DNA of 64,000 bases from Acidisarcina sp963790505. GTDB lineage: Bacteria; Acidobacteriota; Terriglobia; Terriglobales; Acidobacteriaceae. The notes under the pieces were generated by a model. The model was not told where the DNA came from, ran no database searches, and was given only the letters and a program-made list of their open reading frames with translations. The position numbers were made by a program, and so were the translations under genes. Of this stretch, positions 10,642-19,950 are shown in pieces; positions within the stretch are counted from its first letter, which is position 1; the number at the start of each line of letters is the position of its first letter. The DNA is taken from positions 310,001 through 374,000 of the forward strand of contig CAWBOT010000002.1 in the NCBI GenBank assembly GCA_963790505.1, written 5' to 3'.

Positions 10642-10963
10642 GTGACGATGTTAATTCATTGGTGTCGCGCGCCCAGGCTCGTTCCAGCTATGCAAGGACA
10701 TCATGCATAGATTCAGGCGAGCGATTGCTTTAGATGAACATTTCGTCATGAAGCGGTTTTGCGGAGGTCATGTTGGAGACCTATAACAGCTTTGACTGGA
10801 CGCCAGCTCACGTCGAAAGTGCCAAGTTATGCGCAAGGCAAGCCCCAAGAGGTAAGATTCTGCTCGTTCGCATCACAGGTTTTCTGGAGACGCTGGCGCG
10901 ATGGCCTGGCTAGGCTTCTACACGGCTTACTCCGATTCAAGATGGTCGGCCCATCCTGATGGC

Positions 10964-11007
10964 GGAGCGGAGAAAAGCGCGCTTAGTAACTCTGAATTCT
11001 CCGCTCC
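10964..11007 (-). terminator. Stem-loop downstream of the small proline-rich gene
   Basis: An 11-bp perfect inverted repeat, GGAGCGGAGAA (10964-10974) and TTCTCCGCTCC (10997-11007), with a 22-nt loop that contains the palindrome AAGCGCGCTT. It lies 7 bp past the stop of the leftward small gene. There is no clear T-tract, so it may be a 3' stabilising hairpin rather than a classic terminator. The rest of 10642-10963 holds nothing I recognise. Confidence 0.45.
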
Positions 11008-11013
11008 ATGTGA

Positions 11014-11199
11014 CTAATGTGAATCGCCGTCGTGGTCAACATCGCCTAAGTGCAGCTTCTGGGCAGCGGGAGTTAAGCTGACAGTATCGGCGGGTGGAGT
11101 GTTCGCAACCGGTTCGGCGGGGGGCTTTGGAGTGGGCGCCTTCTGAGGGGCAATGTCATTCACGACAGGGGCACTGGAACTGGATACAGACAAGCTCAT
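11014..11199 (-). CDS. Small proline/alanine-rich hypothetical protein (61 aa)
   Basis: I place the start at ATG 11199 rather than further upstream, because AGGAGG lies ideally spaced before it; the product is 61 residues. It begins MSLSVSSSSAPVVNDI, has a low-complexity proline-alanine linker (KAPTPKPPAEPVANTPPAD), then TVSLTPAAQKLHLGD and an acidic, His-rich tail (DVDHDGDSH). It has no signal peptide and no membrane segment. The TVSLTPAA phrase resembles short motifs in flagellar and secreted structural proteins, but I cannot assign a family. The strong ribosome binding site and the 3' hairpin argue that it is a real gene. Confidence 0.6.
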   Translation of the reverse strand: MSLSVSSSSAPVVNDIAPQKAPTPKPPAEPVANTPPADTVSLTPAAQKLHLGDVDHDGDSH

Positions 11200-11349
11200 A
11201 ATTGTTCCTCCTGAAGCGCTTATCGGAAGAGCAACGCCAACAATCAACCGAACACGCATGAAGTTATCGTCATGTTCCGGCCTGGCGCCGGCGATCGAGT
11301 CAAATGAGCAGCTAGTTCAAGCCCTATGACTGCATCGGTTCCGGAACTG

Positions 11350-12450
11350 TCAGCGAGCAATGCGGGCAGAACCGCCCTTCATGACTCGTTCCACTTCGGC
11401 CAATGAAGCCATGCTGGTATCGCCAGGAGTGGTCATCGCCAAGGCTCCGTGGGCGACTCCGCATTGGACGGCCCAGTCGAGTGCCTTCTCCGAAAGCAGA
11501 CCATAGATCAGGCCCGAGGCGAAAGAGTCTCCGCCCCCGACTCGATCGAGGATGTCTAACTCTTGCTGTGGGGTGTGGGCGATTTTGCCGGCGGCGATTG
11601 CGATCGCGCCCCAGGCGTTTTGCGACGCGGTGTGGGCGGTACGAAGAGTCGAGGCGACGATCTTCAGGTTCGGGTAAGTCGCCACCACATTCCTCAGCAT
11701 TTTTTCGTAGCTTTCCACGGGAAGCTCGGCAAATTCGTCGCCGACTCCCTCAAGCTCGATCCCGAGCATCGCCGAGAAATCCTCTTCATTGCCGAAGAGG
11801 ACATCCACCTTCTTGACGAGCTCGCGATTGACTTGCTGAGCTTTAATCTTTCCACCAATCGATTTCCAGAGCGAATCGCGATAATTGAGGTCGAAGGAGA
11901 CGATCGTGCCATAACTGCGGGCACAATCCATGGCTTCATTGGCGAGGGAAGCGGTTGACTCTGATAATGCGGCGAAGATGCCTCCCGTGTGCAGCCAGCG
12001 CGAGCCGTGCTTGGGTCCGAAAATTAAGTCAAAATCGAAGTCGCCAGGGTTCGTCCTGGAGATGGCAGTATGACCGCGATCGGAACAACCAGCGGCGGCG
12101 CGCACTCCATAGCCGCGCTCGGTAAAGTTGAGACCGTTACGAGCCTGACGGCCAACGCCGTCATAGGGGACCCAACGGATCAGCGAAGTGTCGACACCGC
12201 CCTGCAAAATCAGGTCCTCGACAAGGCGGCCGATGGGATTGTCCGCCAGCGCCGTTACGATCACTCCCCGCAACCCAAAGCACCGCCGCAACCCGCGTGC
12301 GACGTTATATTCACCACCGCCCTCGGAAGCAGAGAACTGGCGTGCGGTGTGTATTCGGCCTTCGCCTGGATCGAGCCGCAGCATCACTTCGCCAAGACTG
12401 ACGCAGTCCCACCTGCATTCCTCCGCTTTGCGGATAACAAGCTCCGTCAT
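11350..12450 (-). CDS. PfkB-family sugar kinase (2-keto-3-deoxygluconate kinase-like)
   Basis: A ribokinase-fold cytoplasmic kinase of 366 residues from ATG 12450, chosen because GAGGAG lies 4 bp upstream. Visible family marks are the N-terminal substrate region (LGEVMLRLDPGEGRIHTA, EGGGEYNVARGL), the SFDLNYR strand and the C-terminal ATP and catalytic signature DRVGGGDSFASG with catalytic Asp308. The FDLNYR motif and layout are closest to 2-keto-3-deoxygluconate kinases, which phosphorylate KDG in uronate breakdown. The exact sugar is not certain. It lies 14 bp downstream of the SRPBCC gene and is probably cotranscribed with it. Confidence 0.85.
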   Translation of the reverse strand: MTELVIRKAEECRWDCVSLGEVMLRLDPGEGRIHTARQFSASEGGGEYNVARGLRRCFGLRGVIVTALADNPIGRLVEDLILQGGVDTSLIRWVPYDGVGRQARNGLNFTERGYGVRAAAGCSDRGHTAISRTNPGDFDFDLIFGPKHGSRWLHTGGIFAALSESTASLANEAMDCARSYGTIVSFDLNYRDSLWKSIGGKIKAQQVNRELVKKVDVLFGNEEDFSAMLGIELEGVGDEFAELPVESYEKMLRNVVATYPNLKIVASTLRTAHTASQNAWGAIAIAAGKIAHTPQQELDILDRVGGGDSFASGLIYGLLSEKALDWAVQCGVAHGALAMTTPGDTSMASLAEVERVMKGGSARIAR

Positions 12451-12464
12451 AATGCTCCTCAAGG

Positions 12465-12938
12465 CTAAATGTATATTTTCCATTCATCGCTCTCGGCGAT
12501 TTGCTTGAGCATGTTAAACCGGCGCCGCATCAGGCCGCGAATATGCGGGACGAGGAGCCATTGGCCGACCCGGCGGCCCATCCAGCCGAGGGGCATCGAG
12601 AAACGCAGCTCGTCGGACATGACGACGATCCCATCCCCGCAATCCCTGAAGGCGTGGTCGTGTTCGAAGGCCGCGAAACGGCCGGCGATCATGCGGTCGC
12701 GGAAGAACGACGGCGGTTCGTAGGCCTCGATGAGACTCTCATGAAATTGGGGCAGACCGAGCTGCCAGCCTTTCCACAGAACCGTGTCTCCGCCGACGAC
12801 AAAGCCCGCAGTACGCCCTCTCACCGGACGCATCTTGAGCTCGCGCTCGACCAGCGCGATGCTGGTGGAGAGCAGAAAGCAACGCTCGACCGGCGCTTGC
12901 ACAGCAATCTCCTCACGAAGGATTATCGCGTGCTTCAT
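12465..12938 (-). CDS. SRPBCC-family (START-like) protein
   Basis: A 157-residue soluble protein starting MKHAIILREEIAVQAPVERCFLL, the typical first strand and helix of polyketide-cyclase/START-like folds. Further marks are a central FRDRMIAGRFAAFEHDHAF segment and a C-terminal helix with RRRFNMLKQIAE. Such folds bind hydrophobic ligands in a deep cavity. I chose ATG 12938; a GTG two codons upstream is also possible. It precedes the PfkB kinase by 14 bp on the same strand and is divergent from the peptidase gene. No specific ligand can be inferred. Confidence 0.8.
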   Translation of the reverse strand: MKHAIILREEIAVQAPVERCFLLSTSIALVERELKMRPVRGRTAGFVVGGDTVLWKGWQLGLPQFHESLIEAYEPPSFFRDRMIAGRFAAFEHDHAFRDCGDGIVVMSDELRFSMPLGWMGRRVGQWLLVPHIRGLMRRRFNMLKQIAESDEWKIYI

Positions 12939-13085
12939 GGACACTTTTCTCGCGGCCCGGTTCGATTTTGGTCGATTAGGAAGCTGATCGAGTGTAGCGC
13001 AAAGAGTCTTTGCAGGCGGCGCAGAGCGTAATTAGGATAGTGCGCAACGCCTTTGGCCACTTCGCGATTCTTCCTGGAGCCTTCC

Positions 13086-15293
13086 ATGCGCCGCTTCCTC
13101 CCGTTCCCCCTGCTCGCCTGTTCCGTATTTGCTACCGGTCAGACGGCCACGAAGCCGCCTGTCGCTCCGGTGCGTCCGGCCACAGATACGTATTTCGGAA
13201 CAACGGTCACCGATCCGTACCGCTGGATGGAGACGAGCACTGACGAGCTGCTCGCCTACATGAAGGCGGAAAACGCAGTGACAGTGGAGGCGCTCAGGCC
13301 TTTTGCCGCTCAGAATGCCGAGTTTCTCTCTGAACTTACCAAACTCTCCGAGACTGTCGCTTCCGTCGTGAGCCCGACGCGGATTATGGATCAATATTTC
13401 TACCTGGAATTACCAACAGACAAAAGCGACTTCCGGCTGATGACACGCGCAGTCTCGGGAGGGGAGCCGAGGCTGTTGCTCGATCCTGCGACGCTCGCCG
13501 AGGGGGGAAAGCACGCCGCGATTGATTATTTTGTGCCGTCTCGCGACGGAGAGTACGTGATCGTCGGCGTATCTCTCGGCGGTTCAGAGAACTCGGTGCT
13601 GCATGTGATTGAGACGGCCTCTGGCAAGCTGATGAGCGAAGCGATTACCCGCGCGCAGGAGGCTGCGCCGAGCTGGACCGACGATAGCAAGGGGTTCTAC
13701 TTCACACGCTTGCAAGCGATGACGCCGGGCGCTCCGGCCTCGACGAAGTACGACAACGAGCGTATCTACTTTCATCGCCTCGGCACTTCCGATGCGACCG
13801 ATCAGCCGGTCTTCGGCCCGGACATCATCACAGACCCGGCGTTGCCTAGGAATGGAAACGTCTTCGCCATGGTCGTGCCGAGCACCGGACTAGTGGTCGC
13901 AGCGCAGGTTTCCGGAGTGGTGGAGACTCCAGCGGTTTGGGTGCGCCGTTCCGATTCCGGACCGAAGTCTCAGAAATGGACGCAGATAGCCAAGCACGAA
14001 GACGGCTTGATGGACATCGCGTTTCATGGAACCAGCGCGATCGCCCGAACTAAGACTGGCGCGAACGGAGCAGTCGCCAACGGGCGCATCGTGAGCTTCG
14101 ATCTTGCCACCGAGACCTTTGCCAGCGCGCGCGTCTTGCTGCCGGACAGCGACCTGGTTCTCAATGCGAAAGCCGATGCCGGTGTCGTTGCCGCAGCTGA
14201 TGCCCTCTATGCTTATGGTTTCCGCAATGGTCTCGGCGTGGTGACGGTGATTCCATATAACGATCCTGATAAGCACGTTGAGCTGAAGCTGCCGATCAGT
14301 GGAAGTATTACCAGCATCGATGCCGATGTGCGCCGTTCCGGGATCACAGTAGGGATGGCAGGCTGGACTACGCCCCGGCTGATCTACGCTTATTCGCCGG
14401 AGATGCATGGTTTCTCCGACACCGGCCTGCAGCCGCCAAATCCGACCGACATGTCGTCGATCCGCGCCGTCGAAGTTGAGGCCCGGAGCGCGGATGGCAC
14501 CATGGTTCCGCTCTCCATTCTTTATCGAAAGGAGCTTCCTCTCAACGGCTCCAATCCAACGTTGCTTGAGGCCTACGGGGCTTATGGGTATTCCAACGCC
14601 CCCTTTTTCGCAGCACGGCTGCTGCCCTGGCTCGATCGCGGAGGCATCTTCGCCGTCGCCCACGTTCGCGGGGGCGGCGAGCGCGGCGAGGCCTGGCATC
14701 TCGCTGGCATGAAGACGACCAAGCAACACACGATCGACGATTTCGTGGCCTGCGCCAGCTACCTGATCGAACAGAAATATACCTCGCCAGCGCACCTCGG
14801 CATCGAGGGGACGAGCGCCGGCGGCATCGCGGTCGGCGGCTTTCTGACGCAGCATCCAGAATTGGTGGCAGCCGTCATGTATCGGGTTGGAATCACCGAT
14901 ATTCTGCGCAGCGAGCAACGGTCGACCGGAGCTGAGAACGCTTTTGAATACGGTTCGGTGAAGATCGAGCCGGAATTCCGTGCAATGTATGCGATCAGCC
15001 CTTACGCGCATGTGAAAGACGGTGCCAAGTATCCATCGGTGATGCTTGAGACCGGCGCGAACGATCCCCGCGTGACCAGCTGGATGCTCACCAAGATGAC
15101 TGCCCGCCTGCAGGCCGCGAACGCCTCGCCGAACCCAATTCTGTTGCGGGTCGATTTCGATGCTGGACATGGCATCGGCTCCAACCGGACACAGGCGCTC
15201 AAGCTGCAGGCCGATGAGTTTACATTTCTCGGCTGGAGACTCGGAATGGCCGGGTTCACAGTCAATAAGGCGAGTTCAGGGGTGTCTCAATAG
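13086..15293 (+). CDS. Secreted prolyl oligopeptidase family (S9A) serine peptidase
   Basis: A 735-residue enzyme with a signal peptide (MRRFLPFPLLACSVFATGQ). The start at 13086 has GGAG seven bases upstream and gives a clean signal; an ATG at 13053 does not. The N-terminal propeller opens with TDPYRWMET, typical of the family. The C-terminal alpha/beta-hydrolase domain carries the triad Ser577 in GTSAGG (GGSNGG in most relatives), Asp660 in NDPRV and His695 in DAGHGIG. It should cleave proline-containing peptides outside the cytoplasm. YGAYGYSNAPFF and VRGGGERGEAWHLAG are well-conserved family stretches. Confidence 0.93.
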   Translation: MRRFLPFPLLACSVFATGQTATKPPVAPVRPATDTYFGTTVTDPYRWMETSTDELLAYMKAENAVTVEALRPFAAQNAEFLSELTKLSETVASVVSPTRIMDQYFYLELPTDKSDFRLMTRAVSGGEPRLLLDPATLAEGGKHAAIDYFVPSRDGEYVIVGVSLGGSENSVLHVIETASGKLMSEAITRAQEAAPSWTDDSKGFYFTRLQAMTPGAPASTKYDNERIYFHRLGTSDATDQPVFGPDIITDPALPRNGNVFAMVVPSTGLVVAAQVSGVVETPAVWVRRSDSGPKSQKWTQIAKHEDGLMDIAFHGTSAIARTKTGANGAVANGRIVSFDLATETFASARVLLPDSDLVLNAKADAGVVAAADALYAYGFRNGLGVVTVIPYNDPDKHVELKLPISGSITSIDADVRRSGITVGMAGWTTPRLIYAYSPEMHGFSDTGLQPPNPTDMSSIRAVEVEARSADGTMVPLSILYRKELPLNGSNPTLLEAYGAYGYSNAPFFAARLLPWLDRGGIFAVAHVRGGGERGEAWHLAGMKTTKQHTIDDFVACASYLIEQKYTSPAHLGIEGTSAGGIAVGGFLTQHPELVAAVMYRVGITDILRSEQRSTGAENAFEYGSVKIEPEFRAMYAISPYAHVKDGAKYPSVMLETGANDPRVTSWMLTKMTARLQAANASPNPILLRVDFDAGHGIGSNRTQALKLQADEFTFLGWRLGMAGFTVNKASSGVSQ

Positions 15294-15357
15294 GTAACAT
15301 GATGGTGTTTGGCCGGATCATCGTTGCAGTCATCGGGAACGGCCTTAGGGAGGGTTT

Positions 15358-15972
15358 ATGTTGGCGCAGTTGAACCGTTCACGCATGGTGCTTGTCTGGT
15401 TGGTGGCTTTGACGGCGATCTGCGGGCACGGGCAGAGTACGCCTTCGAAGTCTGCCGCTGTTCCTATGGCGACGTATACCGATCCTTCGGGCGGGGTTTC
15501 CTTCGAGTACCCGATCGTTTGGAAGGCCGATACCTCGGTCAAGTTTTATATTCCGCCGCACATTTTACAGGGCGGCGTTTCGCCGCGGGCGCAGGTCATA
15601 TTCTCACCGGCAAGGAACTACTACGCTAAGACCACCCTGACCGCGCTCGTCTTTGCATACCTCAAGACGGCGCAACCCTCGCAGGAAGCGTGTAATGCGC
15701 AGGCCCTGGGCTCTATTCCGGCAAAGGCCGATGCTCTACCGATTCACGGCATATCGTTTCAGCATTTCGACACCGGCGACGCGGGCATGTGCCATGGATC
15801 TGACCAGCATGTCTACTGGACTTATCGCGTAGGCACCTGCTATCTCTTCGAAGGCGATATGAATACATCGTGTTCGGGCGCATATGAGGGGCAGCGGGAC
15901 CTAACGGATACCGAAAAACGCGCACTGAATCGGCATTTGAATGCGATTCCAAAATCGATTCGATTTCGTTAA
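15358..15972 (+). CDS. Secreted hypothetical protein (204 aa)
   Basis: It starts at ATG 15358 behind a good GGGAGGG site. An N-terminal signal peptide (SRMVLVWLVALTAICGHG) predicts export. The mature part opens with YTDPSGGVSFEYPIVWK, which resembles PsbP-like or DUF1795-type small secreted domains that begin with a folded strand around 'FSFEYP'. It has three cysteines in the second half (EACNAQ, GMCHG, GTCY) plus one more (TSCSG), which could form disulfides. The function is unknown. It is 64 bp downstream of the peptidase gene on the same strand and may be cotranscribed. Confidence 0.65.
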   Translation: MLAQLNRSRMVLVWLVALTAICGHGQSTPSKSAAVPMATYTDPSGGVSFEYPIVWKADTSVKFYIPPHILQGGVSPRAQVIFSPARNYYAKTTLTALVFAYLKTAQPSQEACNAQALGSIPAKADALPIHGISFQHFDTGDAGMCHGSDQHVYWTYRVGTCYLFEGDMNTSCSGAYEGQRDLTDTEKRALNRHLNAIPKSIRFR

Positions 15973-16051
15973 ATGCGGAAAGCGACGGCGGAGCCAGACT
16001 ATTGGCCGGATGTTCTTGCTTTCAGCTAGAATCGGGGCTCGGAAGGTTGAC

Positions 16052-16378
16052 ATGTCGTCTTCAACAAGAAGCAAGAATGAGAGCCAGGTCTTCGAGATCG
16101 TCTGCCCGGACTGCGGCGGGATGCTGAAGGTCGATGCGGCAACCCGATCGGTGATTGCGCACACGCCCGCCCCGCGGAAGCGAACCTTTGAGGACCTTGA
16201 GGCCGCAGCACGCGGGATGCGCGAGCAGGAAGAGCGGAAAGAGAGCATCTTCCGCCAGGCTGTGGACGCGGAGAAGAACAAGACCGATCTTCTGGAGAAA
16301 CGGTTTGCGGAAGCGCTGCGCAAGGCGAAGGAGACTCCGGGGACGGGCAAGCCGCTCCGCGAGTTCGATCTCGATTAG
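16052..16378 (+). CDS. Zinc-ribbon plus coiled-coil hypothetical protein (108 aa)
   Basis: I favour ATG 16052, preceded by GGAAGG; the upstream in-frame extension overlaps the previous gene. The start reads MSSSTRSKNESQVFEIVCPDCGGMLKVDA, a single CxxC knuckle followed by a short strand pair. A long charged helix of about 65 residues follows, rich in Glu, Lys and Arg (FEDLEAAARGMREQEERKE), which should be a coiled coil. It has no signal or membrane segment. The shape suggests a small metal-binding dimer, but no family name comes to mind. Confidence 0.6.
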   Translation: MSSSTRSKNESQVFEIVCPDCGGMLKVDAATRSVIAHTPAPRKRTFEDLEAAARGMREQEERKESIFRQAVDAEKNKTDLLEKRFAEALRKAKETPGTGKPLREFDLD

Positions 16379-16532
16379 CTGGCCGCGCGGGAGATTTGCT
16401 GCATCTCACGCGTGAAGTTGTATTCGGAAGCGTTGAGCCTCTAAGTTGAGACGATCGCTTCAGAGACTGAAACTGCGAAATCAACGAAGGCTCGAACAGC
16501 AACCTGAAGAAAGAGTCGTTAGAGGTAAACCT

Positions 16533-16859
16533 ATGAGCGTATCGAAGTTTCCGAAGCAAATTGAAGCGAGACTATCCGCTAATATGAAGTCTGTGCCGTG
16601 GACGCGTTCGTTGGCGGTCGGGACACTAATAACCAGTGGCATTCTACTGGCGACGGGAAGACGCAAGGCGGCGCTATCTGTGGCTGCGGCGGGGGCCACT
16701 ATCGCGCTCCTCGAGGATCCAGATGGCGTGCGCAGTTTCTGGAATGACATGCCGAACTATGTCAAGGCAGGGCAGCGGGCGCTGGTCCGTTTTGAGGGGC
16801 TGATGGAACAGGTCGCCGAGCAAGGCGAGCACCTGAAGGATATCTTGCGGAGGGCCTGA
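16533..16859 (+). CDS. Small membrane-associated hypothetical protein (108 aa)
   Basis: I chose ATG 16533 with AGAGGT upstream instead of the longer frame from 16446. A basic amphipathic N-terminus precedes two hydrophobic stretches (SLAVGTLITSGILLATG and AALSVAAAGATIALL). A C-terminal soluble helix follows (VKAGQRALVRFEGLMEQVAEQGEHLKDILRR). This suggests a helical hairpin in the inner membrane with a cytoplasmic tail. It is not recognised as a named family. Confidence 0.6.
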   Translation: MSVSKFPKQIEARLSANMKSVPWTRSLAVGTLITSGILLATGRRKAALSVAAAGATIALLEDPDGVRSFWNDMPNYVKAGQRALVRFEGLMEQVAEQGEHLKDILRRA

Positions 16860-16872
16860 GGCTGGCCTGCGC

Positions 16873-17220
16873 TTAAGCGATGCCCAGCTTCTGTTGAGCC
16901 TCGGGGCTGATTCGCGCCGGACTCCACTTGGGCTCCCAGACCAGGTTGACCTGCGATTGGCTGATCTCCTGGAATCCGGCGAGGCGGTTGCGGATTTGCT
17001 CTGTTATTTGGACGTGTGAAGGGCAACCAGGCGAAGTGAGCGTGAGTTCGACGACCACTTTCTGCCTAGCCACCATACCAGGCGCGTCGAGGTCCGGCGT
17101 GAGAGCTACGCCATAGACCAATCCCAAATCGACAATGTTGACCGGCATTTCAGGATCGTAAACGTCGCGCAATGCCCCGCGGATGTCTTCTTCGGTTAAT
17201 ACGCGAGAATTGTGGATCAT
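16873..17220 (-). CDS. MIP18/SufT-like iron-sulfur assembly protein (DUF59)
   Basis: A 115-residue cytoplasmic protein of the MIP18 family. The marks are VYDPEMPVNIVDLGLVYGV near the start, with the DPE motif, and a central SPGCPSH with the single conserved Cys. Members help insert or mature Fe-S clusters (SufT, PaaD and the eukaryotic CIA factor). No other suf gene is in the window, so its partner is unknown. Its start abuts the stop of the polyprenyl synthase gene, so the two are translated from one message. Confidence 0.85.
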   Translation of the reverse strand: MIHNSRVLTEEDIRGALRDVYDPEMPVNIVDLGLVYGVALTPDLDAPGMVARQKVVVELTLTSPGCPSHVQITEQIRNRLAGFQEISQSQVNLVWEPKWSPARISPEAQQKLGIA

Positions 17221-18138
17221 CTAATTTTTTCGCTCGATCAGATATTTTGCGACCGCTTTCAGCGTGTCGGCGCGCTCGCCATAAGGACCGAGATATTCGA
17301 AGGCCGCGGCGATGAGTTCGTTAGCGTCGCGCAGAGAGCGGTCGATGCCGAATACCGCTGGCCAAGTCGCCTTGTCACTGGCCAGGTCTTTTCCGGCGGT
17401 CTTGCCCAGATGGGCGGAGTCCTGCGTCATGTCGAGGATGTCGTCGACGATCTGGAAGGCGAGGCCGGCTTTGCGGCCGAACTCGGTCAGGCGATGAACG
17501 TCATCGGGCGTGCCGACTCCTCCGGTTCCTCCGTAGACGGCTCCGGTAGCGAGGCTGACGCGGATGAGCGCTCCGGTTTTGGCGCGATGGATCGCGTCGA
17601 CCATCTCGGCAGTGGGCTTGTGATGTTCGGCCTCGAGATCGAGGACCTGGCCGCCGATCATCCCTTCGACGGTGCCTGTGGCCTGGGCGACGAGCCTGAC
17701 AATTTCGACCACTGCGGGTGCAGGGCGCTTTAGGTGGGCGAGGGTCTCGTAGGCCTGAGTCTGGAGCGCGTCTCCAGCGAGGATGGCTGTAGCCTCGCCG
17801 AAAGCGACGTGGCAAGTGGGCTTGCCACGACGAAGATCGTCGTTGTCCAAGGCAGGCAGGTCATCGTGAATAAGCGAGTAAGTATGCAGCATTTCGAGCG
17901 CGGCGGCTAATTCCTCCACTCCCTCGGGCGGCTCGGCGCTGCCTGCCACCATGCGGGCTGCTTCGATGCAGAGCACGGGACGCAGCCGCTTGCCACCGGC
18001 GAAGACGCTGTGGCGCATGGCTTTGTGAATGGAAACGGGAACCTGGTTTTGGCCGGGGAGCAGACGGTCGAGTGCGCGATCGGTGAGTTCTGCACCACAG
18101 CGGAGGGTCTCTTTCACATCGAGAAGCATTTCAATCAT
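17221..18138 (-). CDS. ispA: Polyprenyl (farnesyl/geranylgeranyl) diphosphate synthase
   Basis: A 305-residue trans-prenyltransferase. Both aspartate-rich motifs are present: DDLPALDND for the allylic substrate and Mg2+, and DDILD near residue 235. The lysine- and arginine-containing first block (GGKRLRPVLCIEAARMV) is also intact. The DDxxxxD form of the first motif is the bacterial short-chain type, so it probably makes C15 or C20 diphosphate for quinones, undecaprenol and carotenoids from IPP. It sits directly upstream of the SufT-like gene with no gap. Confidence 0.92.
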   Translation of the reverse strand: MIEMLLDVKETLRCGAELTDRALDRLLPGQNQVPVSIHKAMRHSVFAGGKRLRPVLCIEAARMVAGSAEPPEGVEELAAALEMLHTYSLIHDDLPALDNDDLRRGKPTCHVAFGEATAILAGDALQTQAYETLAHLKRPAPAVVEIVRLVAQATGTVEGMIGGQVLDLEAEHHKPTAEMVDAIHRAKTGALIRVSLATGAVYGGTGGVGTPDDVHRLTEFGRKAGLAFQIVDDILDMTQDSAHLGKTAGKDLASDKATWPAVFGIDRSLRDANELIAAAFEYLGPYGERADTLKAVAKYLIERKN

Positions 18139-18162
18139 ATTATCCGACAGTGTAGCGTCCTC

Positions 18163-19950
18163 TTAGCCGACGGAGTCGGGCCTTCGCGCGGTCGTGGCAA
18201 CCGCGATGAGCGCCAGACAGGACGCAATCGTGAGGCCTCGTCCCCAGATTACATCGGAGGTCACGCCGTAGCGTATGCAGATCTGGGTTGTGCCAGCAGC
18301 GATGGGAATGGTCACCAGGCCGTCTTCGCGATGCGGACGAGCATCGATTGGTCGCCCGTTGGCGAAGATTCGCCACGCGGGGTAGTCCATTAATCGAAGG
18401 ACGGCAAATCCCGAGGATTGCGATGTGATGGTGAGGGACTTATCTTCGGGCAGCCACTGCTCGATTTTGGCTTGGACTGCGAGGTGGTTTCCGTCGCTGG
18501 GAATATAGCTTGCGTTTCTCTCGTCCTGATAGCCATCGGGAGCCGCGACTTCTGCGTCGGTGGCGTCCAGCAACCGCAAGGGGGGCAGAGATTGCTGCAC
18601 GAGGGAGTTGTCTGCGCCGCTCGGGGTGTACTCGTCCGTGCCTTCAAAGCCGGTGCCCGCCTGGAAGAGCACGACCTGGGCCGAGACGGCATCTTCTTCA
18701 TCGCAGGGTTGCCAGAAAAATCTGGCCGCAGTTATGACGAGGGCAGCCGCGACGACGAGCGCTAACCCGATGCGGAATCGTGCGCTCCGAGATAAAGGGA
18801 CGTTTTGGCGCGGGACTGCGGCCGCGCCCAGCGCCAGCGCAAGGCCGACGCTCAAGATCAGCGACAGACGCCAGGGGAACTGAAGGAAGCGGAGTTCGGG
18901 AGCGACGAGCCAGACGGGGCGACTCCAGCGGAATTGCAAGGCGAAGAGGACCGTTGCGGCGGAGAATAAGGGTAGAAGCAAAGGCCGGGCTGAGTTTCGC
19001 TTCCAGGCAATCCATCCGGAGGCGACAAGGGTGACCAGCATGATGACGAATATCCGTGAAGCCGTGCGCAGAACCTGGTCGTGAAAGGCTTCGCCGGTGC
19101 GACCGAAGAGGAAGCTGTCGTCGATCCTCATGCCGGGGCCAATGGCGCGCGCGATCTCGACCCAGCGGCGTTCCCAAGCTGCGGGAACGAGGTAGAAGGC
19201 AGCCAGCCCGAGCCCGAGTATCAGGCCAGTGGCGGCTTGCAAGACCGGCTGCCATCGCCGCTGTGTGACGAGAGTCCAAATCGCGATGCCGGCGAGCAGG
19301 TAGCAGGTCATGACAGCTGCAGGCGCATTGGTGAGCCAAATGGCGGCGACGCTGAGGGCGAGCGAGACGACGGATTTACCAGGGAAAACCCAGGTCCCAG
19401 GATCGGGAGCTGGGGCACCCATCTTCGTGGAGGTCGAGGGAAGCCGGAGGGCGAAGAGGACGAGGAGCGGCAGCCAGATACCGGCGGCGAGTTCGCTGTA
19501 GGCGGTTCTTTCGTAGGCAACGAAGAGCGCGTAGGGATTGAGGATGTAAGCGCAGGCTGCGAGTGTCGCGGCATCGGTTGGCAACCATTCCCGCGCGAGT
19601 TTGTGCATGCTGAAACCGCATCCGGCAAAGACGATCAGCGTGTAGGCAATCGGCACTGCATTCCACGGGAGGATGGTGCCGAGGAGGGCTCCGAGCATCC
19701 ACGAAAGCGGCGGATAGAAGACGAGGCGAGGCTCGCCGGCTCCGTAGTTTGCGTTGTCGATCCAATGGGGGTAGATGACGCCGTGACGCCACTGCTGGGC
19801 GACGGCCAGCCATGACTGGATATGGAAATCGAAGTCGTGTCCGCAGGAGCTGCCGCGAATGGCGAGGGGAAGAACCGCGGCGATCGCGCAACCGAGGATC
19901 CACGCTCGCTGCTGCCATTCTTGTCGGGTGGCTGGCTGGGAAACCGTCAC
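18163..19950 (-). CDS. Polytopic membrane protein, GT-C / PTPS-related type
   Basis: A 595-residue inner-membrane protein with about ten to twelve hydrophobic helices and a large C-terminal periplasmic beta domain (from about residue 440). The first loop has GSSCGHDFDFHIQSWLAVAQQW, in which paired acidic residues face the periplasm as in GT-C glycosyltransferases. The following YPHWIDNANYGAGEPRLVFYPP is typical of the membrane proteins annotated as 6-pyruvoyl-tetrahydropterin-synthase-related. A lipid-linked sugar donor is the likely substrate class, but this is inference. Its ATG overlaps the end of the acylase gene by 4 bp, so translation is coupled. Confidence 0.75.
   Translation of the reverse strand: MTVSQPATRQEWQQRAWILGCAIAAVLPLAIRGSSCGHDFDFHIQSWLAVAQQWRHGVIYPHWIDNANYGAGEPRLVFYPPLSWMLGALLGTILPWNAVPIAYTLIVFAGCGFSMHKLAREWLPTDAATLAACAYILNPYALFVAYERTAYSELAAGIWLPLLVLFALRLPSTSTKMGAPAPDPGTWVFPGKSVVSLALSVAAIWLTNAPAAVMTCYLLAGIAIWTLVTQRRWQPVLQAATGLILGLGLAAFYLVPAAWERRWVEIARAIGPGMRIDDSFLFGRTGEAFHDQVLRTASRIFVIMLVTLVASGWIAWKRNSARPLLLPLFSAATVLFALQFRWSRPVWLVAPELRFLQFPWRLSLILSVGLALALGAAAVPRQNVPLSRSARFRIGLALVVAAALVITAARFFWQPCDEEDAVSAQVVLFQAGTGFEGTDEYTPSGADNSLVQQSLPPLRLLDATDAEVAAPDGYQDERNASYIPSDGNHLAVQAKIEQWLPEDKSLTITSQSSGFAVLRLMDYPAWRIFANGRPIDARPHREDGLVTIPIAAGTTQICIRYGVTSDVIWGRGLTIASCLALIAVATTARRPDSVG

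Noticed and set aside
10759..10959. 66-codon frame between the broken regulator and the small gene
   Set aside because: No ribosome binding site, no motif and no support from neighbouring frames.
13890..15170. 426-codon open frame opposite the prolyl oligopeptidase
   Set aside because: Antisense shadow of a high-GC gene: no motif, biased composition, and the sense strand has a full catalytic triad.
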